Shown: positions 36,421 through 45,591, counted from the stretch's first letter. The stretch: DNA of 64,000 nt from CAYIHX01 sp964363305 (GCA_964363305.1 CAYIHX010000012.1:16984-80983); one strand, 5' to 3'. Notes: generated from the letters alone by a model not told the origin. A program made the numbers and translations.

Positions 36421-37188
36421 ATGGCGAAAAAGGATTCGAATGGAACGGCGAAAACCTTCTTTCAGAAGAATCGCTGGATTTTCGAGAATATTACGTCTCT
36501 TGGGCTGGCGCTGCTCCTCGTCTTCATGATTCGATCGAGCGTCATCGAGGCCTTTAAAATCCCCTCGGGATCGATGATCCCCACCTTGCTGATCGGAGAC
36601 CATATCTTCGTCAATAAGTTCGCTTACGGAGTAAAAGTCCCGTTCAGCGACTTGATCTTTCACGATCCCGTCTATGTCGTGAACCGAGCCCCTCCTGAGC
36701 GCGGAGACATCATCGTCTTTATGTATCCGAAGGATGAAAGCTTCTACTACATCAAGCGGGTGGTCGGCGTTCCGGGTGATGTAATCGAGGTAAAGAACAA
36801 GATTCTCTACGTCAACGAAAAGCCAATGAGCCGGGTGCCTGTGGGCCCCGAGCTGGGCGACCCGATTTTCGACAGCTTAGACGACCCCAGATACAGCCGA
36901 AATAACCTCGAACTCTATAAAGAAACCTTCGGAAAAAATGACCATCTGATCATGGTCGACAAGAACAACTTTCTGGGCGACGTGTATGGCCCACAGGTCA
37001 TTCCACCCGAATCGCTGTTCGTCATGGGCGACAACCGCGATTTCTCGAACGACAGCCGCTTTTGGGGTTTCGTACCCTTCCGAAACGTGAAGGGAAAAGC
37101 GATCGTCATCTGGCTTTCTCTTTGGATCAATTTTTCTGACAGCCAGTTCCTGTTCAGGCCAAGCCGAATCGGAACGCTACTTCACTAG
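36421..37188 (+). CDS. lepB: Signal peptidase I LepB
   Basis: LepB cleaves signal peptides of exported proteins at the outer face of the inner membrane. From the ATG at 36421 the protein has 255 residues. One transmembrane segment (LGLALLLVFMI) is followed by the catalytic Ser51 in IPSGSMIPTL and the Lys112 dyad partner in YYIKRVVGVPGD. The later box MGDNRDFSNDSRFWGFVP is complete. An in-frame TTG at 36382 would lengthen the N-terminus, but AAGG precedes the ATG. The last 12 bases overlap the 3' end of the convergent gene. Confidence 0.96.
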   Translation: MAKKDSNGTAKTFFQKNRWIFENITSLGLALLLVFMIRSSVIEAFKIPSGSMIPTLLIGDHIFVNKFAYGVKVPFSDLIFHDPVYVVNRAPPERGDIIVFMYPKDESFYYIKRVVGVPGDVIEVKNKILYVNEKPMSRVPVGPELGDPIFDSLDDPRYSRNNLELYKETFGKNDHLIMVDKNNFLGDVYGPQVIPPESLFVMGDNRDFSNDSRFWGFVPFRNVKGKAIVIWLSLWINFSDSQFLFRPSRIGTLLH

Positions 37189-37902
37189 ACACGCCAAGCG
37201 ATCCAATGCTTTTCCAGTCCAACGCCTCACCGCAGGGGACGCTCCGCGCAGTGCATAAGCCACGATAGGACCTATCGCATAATACGCTCGCACAAGAACC
37301 CGGCCTCCGCTCGACCGCAGCAATCTAGCGTCGCGAAAAGCCCGAAAAAGGCCGAGCGTTTCTTCATGGGTCTCCTCGATGAGTTCACTTACGACAAAGC
37401 ACCGCGAGGTGTTGAGGATCCTATAGGCGTTTTTCAACTCATCCTTGTGCACCGCTCGTGTAGTCACTAGGTAGCGCCTCAACGTCTCGGCGGAAACGTG
37501 CTGATGGGGCATGTCTTTAGAGAACTTGATGAACTGCTGTAGATAATGCGCGAAATCTTTCTGGCGATCCTGCGATTTCGTCTGATCGTAGAGCTTCACC
37601 AAGTCCCAGTAGATCCCACTGAGGAGAAGAATCTCCGGCGTCTCCGTCCGCGGGTTGAAACTCGCGGGGCTCAGCCCCCCCTCGGGAACGCCCTTATACT
37701 CCTCCAAAATTCGCACATAGGTATGGAAATTAGTCGCTGACCTGACCGCATCCTTGGACGAGAATTTGTCAACGCCACCCCGCGCAAGCTCCAACCTCTT
37801 CTTAAACAAGCCACGCCGCTGCTCAGCAATCTGAGCGTCCATGTTCGCTTGAATCCGATCTCGAACCGCTTTTCCTAGAGATTTCTTATTTTCTTCTGCC
37901 AC
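37177..37902 (-). CDS. Protein with C-terminal CFI-box-like domain
   Basis: The 241-residue protein is not part of a family of known function. The N-terminal 170 residues are charged and mostly helical. The C-terminal 70 residues resemble the CFI-box C-terminal domain: a cysteine start (CFVVSELIEETHEETLGLFR), then FRDARLLRSSGGRVLVRAYYAIGPIVA with a hydrophobic helix, and a basic end. In such proteins this domain is found in many bacteria without a proven role. It follows priA after 12 bases, on the same strand, and converges on lepB with a 12-base overlap. Confidence 0.72.
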   Translation of the reverse strand: MAEENKKSLGKAVRDRIQANMDAQIAEQRRGLFKKRLELARGGVDKFSSKDAVRSATNFHTYVRILEEYKGVPEGGLSPASFNPRTETPEILLLSGIYWDLVKLYDQTKSQDRQKDFAHYLQQFIKFSKDMPHQHVSAETLRRYLVTTRAVHKDELKNAYRILNTSRCFVVSELIEETHEETLGLFRAFRDARLLRSSGGRVLVRAYYAIGPIVAYALRGASPAVRRWTGKALDRLACLVK

Positions 37903-37914
37903 GTACCTTCTAGT

Positions 37915-39942
37915 TTACCCCACTCCAGAGGGATCTACATCGACGATTAATCGACCCTGCCAAGCTGCCTGCGCTGCCTTCACACGGCTAATGAGCTGAT
38001 GAAGGGGTGGAATTCTGGCGGATTTCAGCATGATTTCCCATCGAAACGTATCCTTCACTCGCTCAATCATCGCCTCGGTGGGCCCTAGGATCTCCACGCC
38101 CACGGCCTCGGGCTGCTTCTCAAGAAAGTCAAAAAGATGACGAGCCACTGAAGACGCCTCTTCTCGTGTCGCCCCCTCGACACGAAATTTCACGAGCCTG
38201 CCGAAGGGAGGATAACCCAGCTCCCGACGAAGTGCCTTCTCCTGTTCGTACCAGGCGTGCGCATCGACCTGTTGAAGTACGGCCTGAACGACCGGATGTT
38301 CGGGTGAAAAAGTCTGAATCATCACTTTCCCAGCGATCACACCCCGCCCAGCTCGCCCGGCGACCTGGGTGAGAACCTGGAGCGCGCGCTCAGAAGATCG
38401 AAAATCCGGCCACCGAAAAAGTGAATCCGCGAGCATCACCACCACGAGAGTGACCTGTGGAAAATCATGGCCCTTCACCAGCATCTGTGTCCCTAGAAGC
38501 ACGTCAGCATCGCCCGCCCGAAAATGATCCAAGACCTGCTCCAATCGAGTGGCGCTGGTCACTTGGTCCCGATCCAGACGCAGCACTCGAATTCCCTCGA
38601 GCAAGCGCGGAAGCTGCTCCTCCAAACTCTCCGTCCCAGCCCCCATAGGACGTAACTTAACCCCTTGGCATTTCGAACACTGAAGGGGCATCTGCTCCTG
38701 GAAACCGCAGGTATGGCACTTCAAAAGCCCCTGCTTCTGATGCACCGTCAGGGAAATGGAACAGTGGCGACATTCTCGCACCTCGCCGCATTCCTCACAG
38801 ATCAAAAAAGCGGCGAATCCCCTTCGATTGAGAAACACCATGACCTGCTCGCCCCGTGCCACCGTTTCACGAATTGCCTCCAGGGTTCGCTCGGCGATCG
38901 GCGCCTGGGTATTCTGCACCCAGATCTCGGAGGTCAAATCAACGCAGTCCAGAGTGGGCATGCTCGCCCCGACGACCGCGCGCTCCTTGAGTTCGAAGCG
39001 CCGGTAACGACCAGCCTCACATCGCTCCAAGCTCTCAAAGCTAGGCGTGGCGGAACCCAATAGGACGGGACAGTTCTTGATCCTGCCGCGCACGATTGCG
39101 AGATCCCTGGCCTGATAGCGAAAACGGTCCTCCTGTTTGTAAGTGGAGTCGTGCTCCTCATCCACGATAATGAGACCCAGATCCTGGATAGGCGCGAAAA
39201 CCGCCGAACGGGCACCCACCACGACCTGAATCTGCTTCTCCCTCAAAGCCCAGGACAGATCCCGGCGAACTCCGTCGGCTAGCGCGGAATGCCAAAGAGC
39301 CACTCGTCGCCCCAAGCCCTCTTCGAACCTCCGATTGAGCTGTGGCGTCAAAGCGATCTCCGGTACCAGAACCAGCACCGACTTCCCTTGCGAAAGGGCC
39401 CGTCGAGCTAAATGAAGATAAATCTCAGTCTTCCCACTCCCGGTGATCCCTTGAAGAAGAGCGACCTGTGCCCCTTGAAGATATTCCTCCAATTCAACTG
39501 CGACCCTTTTTTGAGCCGAATTCAGTTCCAATTCAGAAGCGACGCCCAAATAGGGAGCAACCGCTCGCGCCACCTTCTTCTTGCTCTTCATTCCCAAGCT
39601 TGCTGCGGGGGTCGCCGTGTTCAGTACCTCGCCCAGTGGAGCATGATAATACTGGGCGGCCCACTCGCAAAGCTCCCAAACATCCTCCGGCACAACGCGG
39701 CCCTGTTCACCAATCGCCTGGACACTCTTGAGCCGAATGCCGGGAGGCAAAGAGTCTCCGAGTTCTGAAACGAGCACCGGACCCCTAGCGATAAACGCGT
39801 GAGTCTTTGCCCTGCCAAACGGAACTTCTACCCAGTTGCCTACTGAAGCCTGGCCTAGCCATTTCTCCGGAATTGCATACGTGAACAAACCTCCGAGGGG
39901 TCGAGGTACCGCGACAGCTATGGCAAACTGCTTTTCTTCCAA
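37915..39942 (-). CDS. priA: Primosomal replication restart helicase PriA
   Basis: PriA is a 3'-5' DNA helicase that reloads the replisome at stalled forks. The 675-residue protein has an N-terminal DNA-binding domain (FTYAIPEKW, GNWVEVPFGRAK) and Walker A GITGSGKTEIYLHLA. The DEEHD box follows as IIVDEEHDSTYKQEDRF. Eight cysteines in the zinc-binding insertion (CEECGEVRECRHCS, then CHTCGF and CSKC) are complete. The C-terminal helicase motifs include QVAGRAGRG. It lies three bases after a secreted-protein gene in the galU run. Confidence 0.97.
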   Translation of the reverse strand: MEEKQFAIAVAVPRPLGGLFTYAIPEKWLGQASVGNWVEVPFGRAKTHAFIARGPVLVSELGDSLPPGIRLKSVQAIGEQGRVVPEDVWELCEWAAQYYHAPLGEVLNTATPAASLGMKSKKKVARAVAPYLGVASELELNSAQKRVAVELEEYLQGAQVALLQGITGSGKTEIYLHLARRALSQGKSVLVLVPEIALTPQLNRRFEEGLGRRVALWHSALADGVRRDLSWALREKQIQVVVGARSAVFAPIQDLGLIIVDEEHDSTYKQEDRFRYQARDLAIVRGRIKNCPVLLGSATPSFESLERCEAGRYRRFELKERAVVGASMPTLDCVDLTSEIWVQNTQAPIAERTLEAIRETVARGEQVMVFLNRRGFAAFLICEECGEVRECRHCSISLTVHQKQGLLKCHTCGFQEQMPLQCSKCQGVKLRPMGAGTESLEEQLPRLLEGIRVLRLDRDQVTSATRLEQVLDHFRAGDADVLLGTQMLVKGHDFPQVTLVVVMLADSLFRWPDFRSSERALQVLTQVAGRAGRGVIAGKVMIQTFSPEHPVVQAVLQQVDAHAWYEQEKALRRELGYPPFGRLVKFRVEGATREEASSVARHLFDFLEKQPEAVGVEILGPTEAMIERVKDTFRWEIMLKSARIPPLHQLISRVKAAQAAWQGRLIVDVDPSGVG

Positions 39943-39945
39943 AAT

Positions 39946-40794
39946 TTATCTCAAGACCTTCATGCTCGCCAGAATGAATTCCCGAATCGCAGTGGGGGCA
40001 AGGTTTCCCACCTCGGTAAACCCTTCACCAGCAAACCCGCGGGCCATCTCATTACCTTCCGGGTTAACCCAAACATCCTGCACGGTTTCCTGCATCAGGA
40101 GCTTTCCGCCCGCATCCGCCGCATAAACATCCACGGTTCGCGGATAAGGAACTTCCTTTGAAAAGCGATAAGATCGGTAACGAACATCAAATCTTCCTTC
40201 GGGGCAGTCGGCGATCAATCTCACCGGAAGAAACGTATCTTTCTCGATCCAGACCTGCGGCTGAAACGCCGAGCGCTTCTCCGGACCAATAAGCCACGCG
40301 ACCAGATTATCTAGACGACCCAGCGATGTGACCTCTGCGGCCCTCTTCTCAGCCTCTGTTTCAAAACTCGCAAGCTGCCGCTCCGTCCGCAGGGGAATAT
40401 CCAAACTCGCCAAGACGTTTGACACCACGTCGCTACGAGGATCCACCAAAAAAAGAAAAAAGCCGCTCGACTTTAAGGCAGATTCTGATCGCGCAGCGGA
40501 CGCGTCGACCGGCAATTCATGGGTCGCCGCGTAGAGTTCTTTTCCCAAATCGTCGTAAGCTCTCAACCGAATTTTCTTGGTCTGTACATCAACCTGAGTC
40601 ATCAGGCGAAACCGAACGGATGTAGGCTGTTGGCCCTCGATCGTCGCAACCTGGCTCCTGATTTTCAACGAAACCGTGCCAAATCTCTTCTTCACCGCCT
40701 GGTGAATGATAAATTCCGACGGCGGAATGAATGCTGACCCCACGGAAGGGAACAACAGGAGCAGCCCAATCACTGCTATCCTCGAGCTGCTCAT
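39946..40794 (-). CDS. Exported protein of unknown function
   Basis: I do not recognise a family. The 282-residue product has an N-terminal signal peptide (hydrophobic VIGLLLLFPSVGSA, cleavage expected after GSA) and a mature region rich in beta-strand-like segments (FDVRYRSYRF, QVWIEKDTFLPVRLIAD). This pattern is reminiscent of LolA/LolB-fold lipoprotein carriers, but no specific motif supports that. It is coupled to galU (ATGA overlap) and followed closely by priA. A role in the envelope is the only inference I would make. Confidence 0.75.
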   Translation of the reverse strand: MSSSRIAVIGLLLLFPSVGSAFIPPSEFIIHQAVKKRFGTVSLKIRSQVATIEGQQPTSVRFRLMTQVDVQTKKIRLRAYDDLGKELYAATHELPVDASAARSESALKSSGFFLFLVDPRSDVVSNVLASLDIPLRTERQLASFETEAEKRAAEVTSLGRLDNLVAWLIGPEKRSAFQPQVWIEKDTFLPVRLIADCPEGRFDVRYRSYRFSKEVPYPRTVDVYAADAGGKLLMQETVQDVWVNPEGNEMARGFAGEGFTEVGNLAPTAIREFILASMKVLR

Positions 40795-41681
40795 CGGCTG
40801 CCACTCCCGTTCAAATGCTTCTGCATCAACTCTCGCACACCTGAGGCCAGCTCGGGGCGTTTCAAGGCAAAGGCCAGCGTGGCGTCAATAAACCCAAGTC
40901 GATCACCCGTGTCATACCGGATACCATCGAAACGATAAGCGAAGAGCTTTTCCTGTTGGGTCAATAACTGAAGCCCGTCAGTGAGCTGAATTTCTCCACC
41001 ACGCCCCGGGGTCGTCCGGCGCAAACAATCGAACACGGCAGGTGTTAAAATGTATCTGCCTGGGATCGCCCACCTTGAAGGCGCGTCCTTCTCCGAAGGC
41101 TTCTCCACCAACTGCGAGACCTCCATGAGGCGCGGATTCATGGCCCTCCCCCCCACGATCCCATATTTTGACACTTCCGAAGAGGCAACTTCCATCACTC
41201 CAACTACTGACGCCTGCTGCTGCAGAAAAACCTCGATGAGTTGCCGAGTGCAGGGAACTTCCGCGTCAATCAGATCATCGCCCAGCAACACCGCGAACGG
41301 CTCATCACCGATTGCAGGAGCGGCAGCCAAGACGGCATGGCCAAGACCCAAGGGGGCCTTTTGACGAATAGAGATCAAATTACAAAGGCGGCCGATCGAC
41401 TTGGAGACCTCGGCTAGGTCCTCTTTGTGTTTCCTCTCGAGAGTGTCCTCGAGTTCATAATTAAAATCGAAGTGGTTTTCGATCGCCTCCTTGTTACGGG
41501 CTGTAACAAGAATTACATCTTCCACACCGGAACGAACGGCCTCTTCGACGATGTGCTGAATCATGGGCACGTCGATGATGGGGATCATCTCCTTGGGAAT
41601 CGCCTTGGTCGCGGGAAGAAATCGCGTCCCGAGCCCGGCCGCCGGAATGACCGCTTTTCGAACACGTTGAAATTTTTGCAC
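40791..41681 (-). CDS. galU: UTP--glucose-1-phosphate uridylyltransferase GalU
   Basis: GalU makes UDP-glucose from UTP and glucose 1-phosphate for LPS, capsule and other glycans. The 296-residue protein has the nucleotide-binding signature AVIPAAGLGTRFLPATKAIPKEM, then VEEAVRSGVEDVILVTARNK and AVLLGDDLID. It ends with YDTGDRLGFIDATLAFAL. A GTG start at 41681 has an AGGAG element five bases upstream. That element lies in the 3' arm of a predicted hairpin at 41686-41709, so translation could be modulated. It leads the run galU, exported protein, priA, CFI-box gene. Confidence 0.96.
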   Translation of the reverse strand: MQKFQRVRKAVIPAAGLGTRFLPATKAIPKEMIPIIDVPMIQHIVEEAVRSGVEDVILVTARNKEAIENHFDFNYELEDTLERKHKEDLAEVSKSIGRLCNLISIRQKAPLGLGHAVLAAAPAIGDEPFAVLLGDDLIDAEVPCTRQLIEVFLQQQASVVGVMEVASSEVSKYGIVGGRAMNPRLMEVSQLVEKPSEKDAPSRWAIPGRYILTPAVFDCLRRTTPGRGGEIQLTDGLQLLTQQEKLFAYRFDGIRYDTGDRLGFIDATLAFALKRPELASGVRELMQKHLNGSGSR

Positions 41682-41685
41682 AGAT

Positions 41686-41709
41686 GCTCCTGAGGGTGAA
41701 CCCAGGAGC
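41686..41709 (-). promoter_or_regulatory. Hairpin sequestering the galU ribosome-binding site
   Basis: On the minus strand GCTCCTGGGT and ACCCTCAGGAGC form a hairpin with a two-base loop and a small bulge. Its 3' arm contains AGGAG, the galU ribosome-binding site. It also lies 12 bases after the stop of the dksA-like gene, so it could alternatively be a weak terminator, although no T-run follows. Confidence 0.5.
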
Positions 41710-41721
41710 GTGTGATTGCGA

Positions 41722-42096
41722 TCAAGAACGTCCGGGGTAACGGTTTCTCTCGGACTCTAACTCGGCTTTGCAGACGATGCAAAGCGTGGTCTCCGGGTAG
41801 GCCTTCATGCGCGCATCAGAAATTTCGTCGTCGCAGCTTTCACAGATCCCGAAAGAGCCCTGTTCAATGCGTTTGAGTGCCCCCTCGATTTCCTTGATCC
41901 CCTCACGCTCGCGGTTCTGAACCTGCACCGCAACTGTCCGATCCGTGTCTGCGCTTGCCTGGTCTACCGAATCACTAAAAGTAACGTCATCATTGATGAA
42001 ACCCTCAGTGGCTTGACGCACCTCAACTCGTAACGCATCACGTCGTTCAATGAGGTAGTTCCGAATCGCTTCAATTTTTTCCTTACGTACGGCCAT
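41722..42096 (-). CDS. DksA/TraR-family zinc-finger protein
   Basis: The 124-residue protein has an N-terminal coiled-coil region and a C-terminal C4 zinc finger, CESCDDEISDARMKAYPETTLCIVC, spread over residues about 87-111 with the spacing of the DksA/TraR family. DksA-like proteins insert their coiled coil into the RNA polymerase secondary channel and modulate initiation with ppGpp. The coiled-coil tip appears to hold acidic residues (DSVDQASADTD), in keeping with this. It is a short form compared with E. coli DksA (151 residues). It is the only gene between the divergent outer-membrane protein gene and galU. Confidence 0.85.
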   Translation of the reverse strand: MAVRKEKIEAIRNYLIERRDALRVEVRQATEGFINDDVTFSDSVDQASADTDRTVAVQVQNREREGIKEIEGALKRIEQGSFGICESCDDEISDARMKAYPETTLCIVCKAELESERNRYPGRS

Positions 42097-42157
42097 AGGT
42101 GCGGGCTTCTATACAAAGTCCGTTGAATTTCCAAGGCCCTTCTGCTGCTATCATTCT

Positions 42158-43051
42158 ATGGTGAGAAATTCCCGGACAATAACGTATCAATTTTGTCTGG
42201 CACTCGGGCCTCTCCTTGCTCTCCTGAGCGTCCCTTCAATGAGCTGGGCGGTCGACTACCACTCTCCAAGAACAGCCGCCCTGGGAGGCTCGGGACGAGC
42301 CGGTCCGCTCTTGAACGATGCCATCATGCTCAACCCCTCCTTCGGATCGTTCTTGCCCGTCTACAGCATTTCCGCGAACTACTCTTTATTCAACGGCCCG
42401 AGTTTCGGTACCGCGAGCGGCCCAGCCGTCAACTCCGGCCGCGTCTATAACGCCTCGATCCAAGACGGTCGGACGGAATTTTTACAGGCCGGAGCTTCGT
42501 TTACCCAGCGCGAAGATGCCGCATTTGTTCATGTCGGGCTCTCGAAGGCGTTTCTCAAGCGATACTCGGGTGGGTTGACCAGTAAGATCATGAGAAACAA
42601 CCAAACCGGGGCTGTTGATGTCGACTTAGTTTTTTCTGCGACGGGCGTCTTCGCCGACTGGCTTCAAGTCGCACTGGTTGCCGACAACCTCATCCAACAG
42701 CCCGCGACTCAGAACTACGGGCTTTACCGCGAATTTACTCTCGGTACGAAGTTCAACGCGATGGGAATCGTTCTCGCTTATTTCGACCCGTTCGCCGCGC
42801 CATCGTTGCCCATCAACGCCGGCGGCCTGGGCTACGCAGCCGGCCTGGAGTTCGTCTTTTTTAAAGACTTTTTTCTCCGCGTAGGAAATTTCTATAATGC
42901 GCAAGTACCCTTTCAAGGAATTCGAGGCAGCGGCGCGGGCCTGGGACTCGGCTGGGTCGCCCCACGTATTTCATTGGACTACGGCTTCCAACGCGTCTTT
43001 GGTCCTCGGCAAGCCTTTGCACACACCTTCGGTACAACCGTCTATTTCTAG
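42158..43051 (+). CDS. Predicted outer-membrane beta-barrel protein
   Basis: No named family is recognised. The 297-residue product begins with a long signal peptide (hydrophobic LGPLLALLSVPSMSWA, cleavage after SWA). The mature part starts YHSPRTAALGGSGRAGP with an N-terminal plug-like segment similar to that of FadL/PorV-type barrels. Alternating hydrophobic strands and a terminal phenylalanine (GTTVYF) are the signature used by outer-membrane barrel assembly. The gene is monocistronic, divergent from the dksA-like gene across 61 bases, and its stop overlaps the stop of the convergent ABC ATPase gene. Confidence 0.72.
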   Translation: MVRNSRTITYQFCLALGPLLALLSVPSMSWAVDYHSPRTAALGGSGRAGPLLNDAIMLNPSFGSFLPVYSISANYSLFNGPSFGTASGPAVNSGRVYNASIQDGRTEFLQAGASFTQREDAAFVHVGLSKAFLKRYSGGLTSKIMRNNQTGAVDVDLVFSATGVFADWLQVALVADNLIQQPATQNYGLYREFTLGTKFNAMGIVLAYFDPFAAPSLPINAGGLGYAAGLEFVFFKDFFLRVGNFYNAQVPFQGIRGSGAGLGLGWVAPRISLDYGFQRVFGPRQAFAHTFGTTVYF

Positions 43052-43818
43052 GGTGCCTTCCCGAAAAATACCTGCGGGCTGCCGGTGATCGGACTGTTAG
43101 CAACCTGTGCCGTTGAACCCGGATACAGGCTCTGAATACTTTCCGTGCTCACCACATCCACCACCTTGCCTTCAGCCACGACAGCCCCATCCCGCATCAA
43201 TACGGCGCCATCCGCCCACTCCAGTGCGAGATTCACATCGTGCGCAACCAACACCACCATCGATCCCCGTGAAGCGAGGCGACGCATGATTCGACCCGCC
43301 AACGCCTGATGATTGAGGTCCATCTTCGAAAGCGATTCATCGAGCAAATAAACCTCTGGCTGTTGGGCCAGCACCGCCGCAAATGCGACCCGCTGACGCT
43401 CTCCCCCGCTCAATGTTTCCACCGTCCGATCCCGCAACGACCAACACTCGCATTCGCTCATCGCCTGCTCGAGCCGAGTCATCGACACCACCGTATCGGA
43501 AGCCCGAGCTCGAAGCTCGACCACCTGGAGAGCCGTCAGTGGAAAGTCCGTCTGAAGATCCGAACCGACGTATGCGATGCGCCTCGCCCGCCTTCTCTGG
43601 GAAAAAAGAGAGAGTGCCTCATCATTCAGCAGCACCTCGCCCTTCCAGGTCAGCTCACGCGAAATGAGAAGGCCCGCGAGAAATTTGAGCAAGCTCGATT
43701 TTCCCGCACCGTTCGGACCCAAAAGCGCCACCACCGACCCCGGCACCAGCCGGAAGGTCGCATCTCTCAAGATCTCTCTTCCGGCGAATTTCAGCGACAA
43801 TGCACGGACAGAGATCAT
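43048..43818 (-). CDS. ABC transporter ATP-binding protein (BtuD/FecE type)
   Basis: This ATPase energises a cobalamin/iron-chelate type importer. From the ATG at 43818, overlapping the permease stop by ATGA, the protein has 256 residues. It shows Walker A LLGPNGAGKSSLLKFL, the Q-loop near GSDLQTDFP, the signature LSGGERQR, Walker B VYLLDESLSKMD, and the switch histidine in LVAHDVN. A long upstream in-frame extension inside the permease gene is discounted. The Walker B reads DES rather than DEP. It is the last of three genes for one importer. Confidence 0.93.
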   Translation of the reverse strand: MISVRALSLKFAGREILRDATFRLVPGSVVALLGPNGAGKSSLLKFLAGLLISRELTWKGEVLLNDEALSLFSQRRRARRIAYVGSDLQTDFPLTALQVVELRARASDTVVSMTRLEQAMSECECWSLRDRTVETLSGGERQRVAFAAVLAQQPEVYLLDESLSKMDLNHQALAGRIMRRLASRGSMVVLVAHDVNLALEWADGAVLMRDGAVVAEGKVVDVVSTESIQSLYPGSTAQVANSPITGSPQVFFGKAP

Positions 43819-44750
43819 GAAACGGCCCCCCTGCGACGAGAAACCACCACGATGAAAAATGGCGCGCCGACAAGAGCCGTGATGACGCCAACCGGCAACT
43901 CGAAAGGTGGAGCCAAATTTCGAGCGAAAACATCTGCCCAAATCATCGTCCCTGCTCCCCAGAGAAACGAGCCCGGCACCAGCCGAACATGAAGAGCCCC
44001 CGAGAAACGCCTCACCGCATGAGGAACCATCAGACCGATAAATCCAACCATACCCGCGCCGCTGACACAGATCGCTACCATCAAGCAGCTGAGAAGGAGC
44101 AGACGCTTACGGGCCCGAACAACATCAACCCCTACGGAAAGAGCACCCTCCTCGCCCAGCAAAAATGCATCCAATGAATGGCGCTGCCACCAAGCGGCGG
44201 CGCTCAAAAAAACAATCAAAGCAAGAGAGACCCAGCTCCCCTCCACACGCGATCGAGTTAAATCGCCAAGTAACCAGTATAGCGCGCCCTGAACACCGGC
44301 CGAATCAGAGACCGCCATCAAGAGCGCCACCAAACTAGAACCCAAAAACCCCAGCATGACCCCGGAGAGCAGAAGCCCCTGAGACTGGTTCTTAAAGCGC
44401 AGCGATAGCAAATAGAGTAAAATTGAAAAAACAAAAGCCCCGAGAAAAGCAGACCCGGCCAAGCCACTCCAACTCAATGACCAGCCCAAAGCTCCGCCCA
44501 GGACCGCCCCAAGCGCGGCCCCCGATGAAATACCCAACGTATAGGGCTCGCAAAGAGGATTGCTGAACAGGGCCTGCAAAATTACCCCCGCGACGGAAAG
44601 TCCCGCTCCTACCGCCGTGCCCTGCACGAGTCGGGGAAGACGTATCTGCGCGACGATCTCCGGAGAGACCAGGTCCCCGGCAATTCCCCAGCGTAGGGAA
44701 ACCCACGCGCCAGCCAACCACAAAGCAAACGCCGGAAGCAACGACCTCAT
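43815..44750 (-). CDS. ABC transporter permease (BtuC/FecCD type)
   Basis: A 311-residue polytopic protein of the FecCD family. Typical segments are IRLPRLVQGTAVGAGLSVAGVILQALFSNPLCEPYTLGISSGAALGA-like sequence spread over residues 37-80, then GVMLGFLGSSL, and the coupling region VGFIGLMVPHAVRRFSGALH. About nine or ten membrane helices are predicted. It overlaps its neighbours at both ends (binding protein upstream, ATPase downstream), so a BtuF-BtuC-BtuD complex is clear. The substrate could be cobalamin or an iron chelate. Confidence 0.93.
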   Translation of the reverse strand: MRSLLPAFALWLAGAWVSLRWGIAGDLVSPEIVAQIRLPRLVQGTAVGAGLSVAGVILQALFSNPLCEPYTLGISSGAALGAVLGGALGWSLSWSGLAGSAFLGAFVFSILLYLLSLRFKNQSQGLLLSGVMLGFLGSSLVALLMAVSDSAGVQGALYWLLGDLTRSRVEGSWVSLALIVFLSAAAWWQRHSLDAFLLGEEGALSVGVDVVRARKRLLLLSCLMVAICVSGAGMVGFIGLMVPHAVRRFSGALHVRLVPGSFLWGAGTMIWADVFARNLAPPFELPVGVITALVGAPFFIVVVSRRRGAVS

Positions 44751-45586
44751 TCTGCTCCCCGCAATTGTTTCTGCAGGTCACGAATTCCCCTAATCAAACG
44801 CGAGGACGGTCTAACGAGATCGTCGCCAGGCATTGCCACTGCTCGCCGCCGCGCTACGGCCGGCATAGAGGGAAAACGGCTCCAACTCTTCACCATGCGT
44901 TCGAAAACGTCAGCCGCCGAGCCCATGGAGAGAACGATCAAAAAATCAGGCTTCCTAGCGACGGCGTCCTCTACCGAGGGCCGAGGATAAGAGGAGTGCA
45001 GATCCGCATAGACATTCCGTCCACCGGCCACCTCAATCGCTTCTGCTAAAAAACCCTCTCCGCCCACCACGATCAGTGGGTCGGCGTTCAATTGGATCAT
45101 CACCCGCGGTCTTTTTACCGGCGCGAGCTGACGAATTTCACTCAGATTTTTTTGAAACCTCCGCGCGAGCAGCTCCCCCCTCGATCGAAGTTTAAGCGCC
45201 GTTCCGATCGTGATGAAAGAGCGCTCCACATCCGCAAGAGTCTTCGACTGAACCACCACCACAGTCAGACCGAGCTCGCCAAGATGTTCGATCTGCTCCT
45301 TGGAATTTCCGTCCTGGGTTGCAAGCACCAAAGTTGGGCGCAACGAAACCACGCGCTCAATTAAGACCCTCGCATAGGGCCCGACCGACGCGCGTTTGCT
45401 GAGTTCCCGGGGGAAGTCCGTGTACTCGCTGACTCCCACCAGCGACGAGAGATCGCCGTCCAGCACTTCCGCCGTGATCTCCGCCAAAGATGGAGCCAAC
45501 GTGACGATCCGAGCGCCTGCAGGGGCTTCCAAAGCAAAAGCAGGCAACGCCCAGAGCCCGAAAAACACCAGAACGAGACCACTCAT
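44747..45586 (-). CDS. Periplasmic substrate-binding protein (BtuF-like)
   Basis: From the ATG at 45586 the product is 279 residues with a signal peptide (LVLVFFGLWALPAFA). The mature protein starts with RIVTLAPSLAEITAEVL, the classical BtuF/helical-backbone binding-protein opening, followed by GVSEYTDFP, LRPTLVLATQDG and the C-lobe RPSVEDAVARKPDFLIVL. It is encoded directly before the cognate permease and five bases after plsY. Resemblance favours cobalamin, but no cobalamin riboswitch was seen, so the substrate stays open. A longer in-frame extension into plsY is rejected. Confidence 0.9.
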   Translation of the reverse strand: MSGLVLVFFGLWALPAFALEAPAGARIVTLAPSLAEITAEVLDGDLSSLVGVSEYTDFPRELSKRASVGPYARVLIERVVSLRPTLVLATQDGNSKEQIEHLGELGLTVVVVQSKTLADVERSFITIGTALKLRSRGELLARRFQKNLSEIRQLAPVKRPRVMIQLNADPLIVVGGEGFLAEAIEVAGGRNVYADLHSSYPRPSVEDAVARKPDFLIVLSMGSAADVFERMVKSWSRFPSMPAVARRRAVAMPGDDLVRPSSRLIRGIRDLQKQLRGAE

Positions 45587-45591
45587 ACGCG

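Noticed and set aside
42108..42134. dksA-like gene promoter (TTGGAA and TATAGA on minus)
   Set aside because: The spacer is only 15 bases and no other support exists, so it is left out of the feature list.
43818..43941. 41-residue N-terminal extension of the ABC ATPase
   Set aside because: It runs into the permease gene and adds sequence before the normal ATPase start; the ATG at 43818 forms an ATGA overlap as in the rest of the operon.
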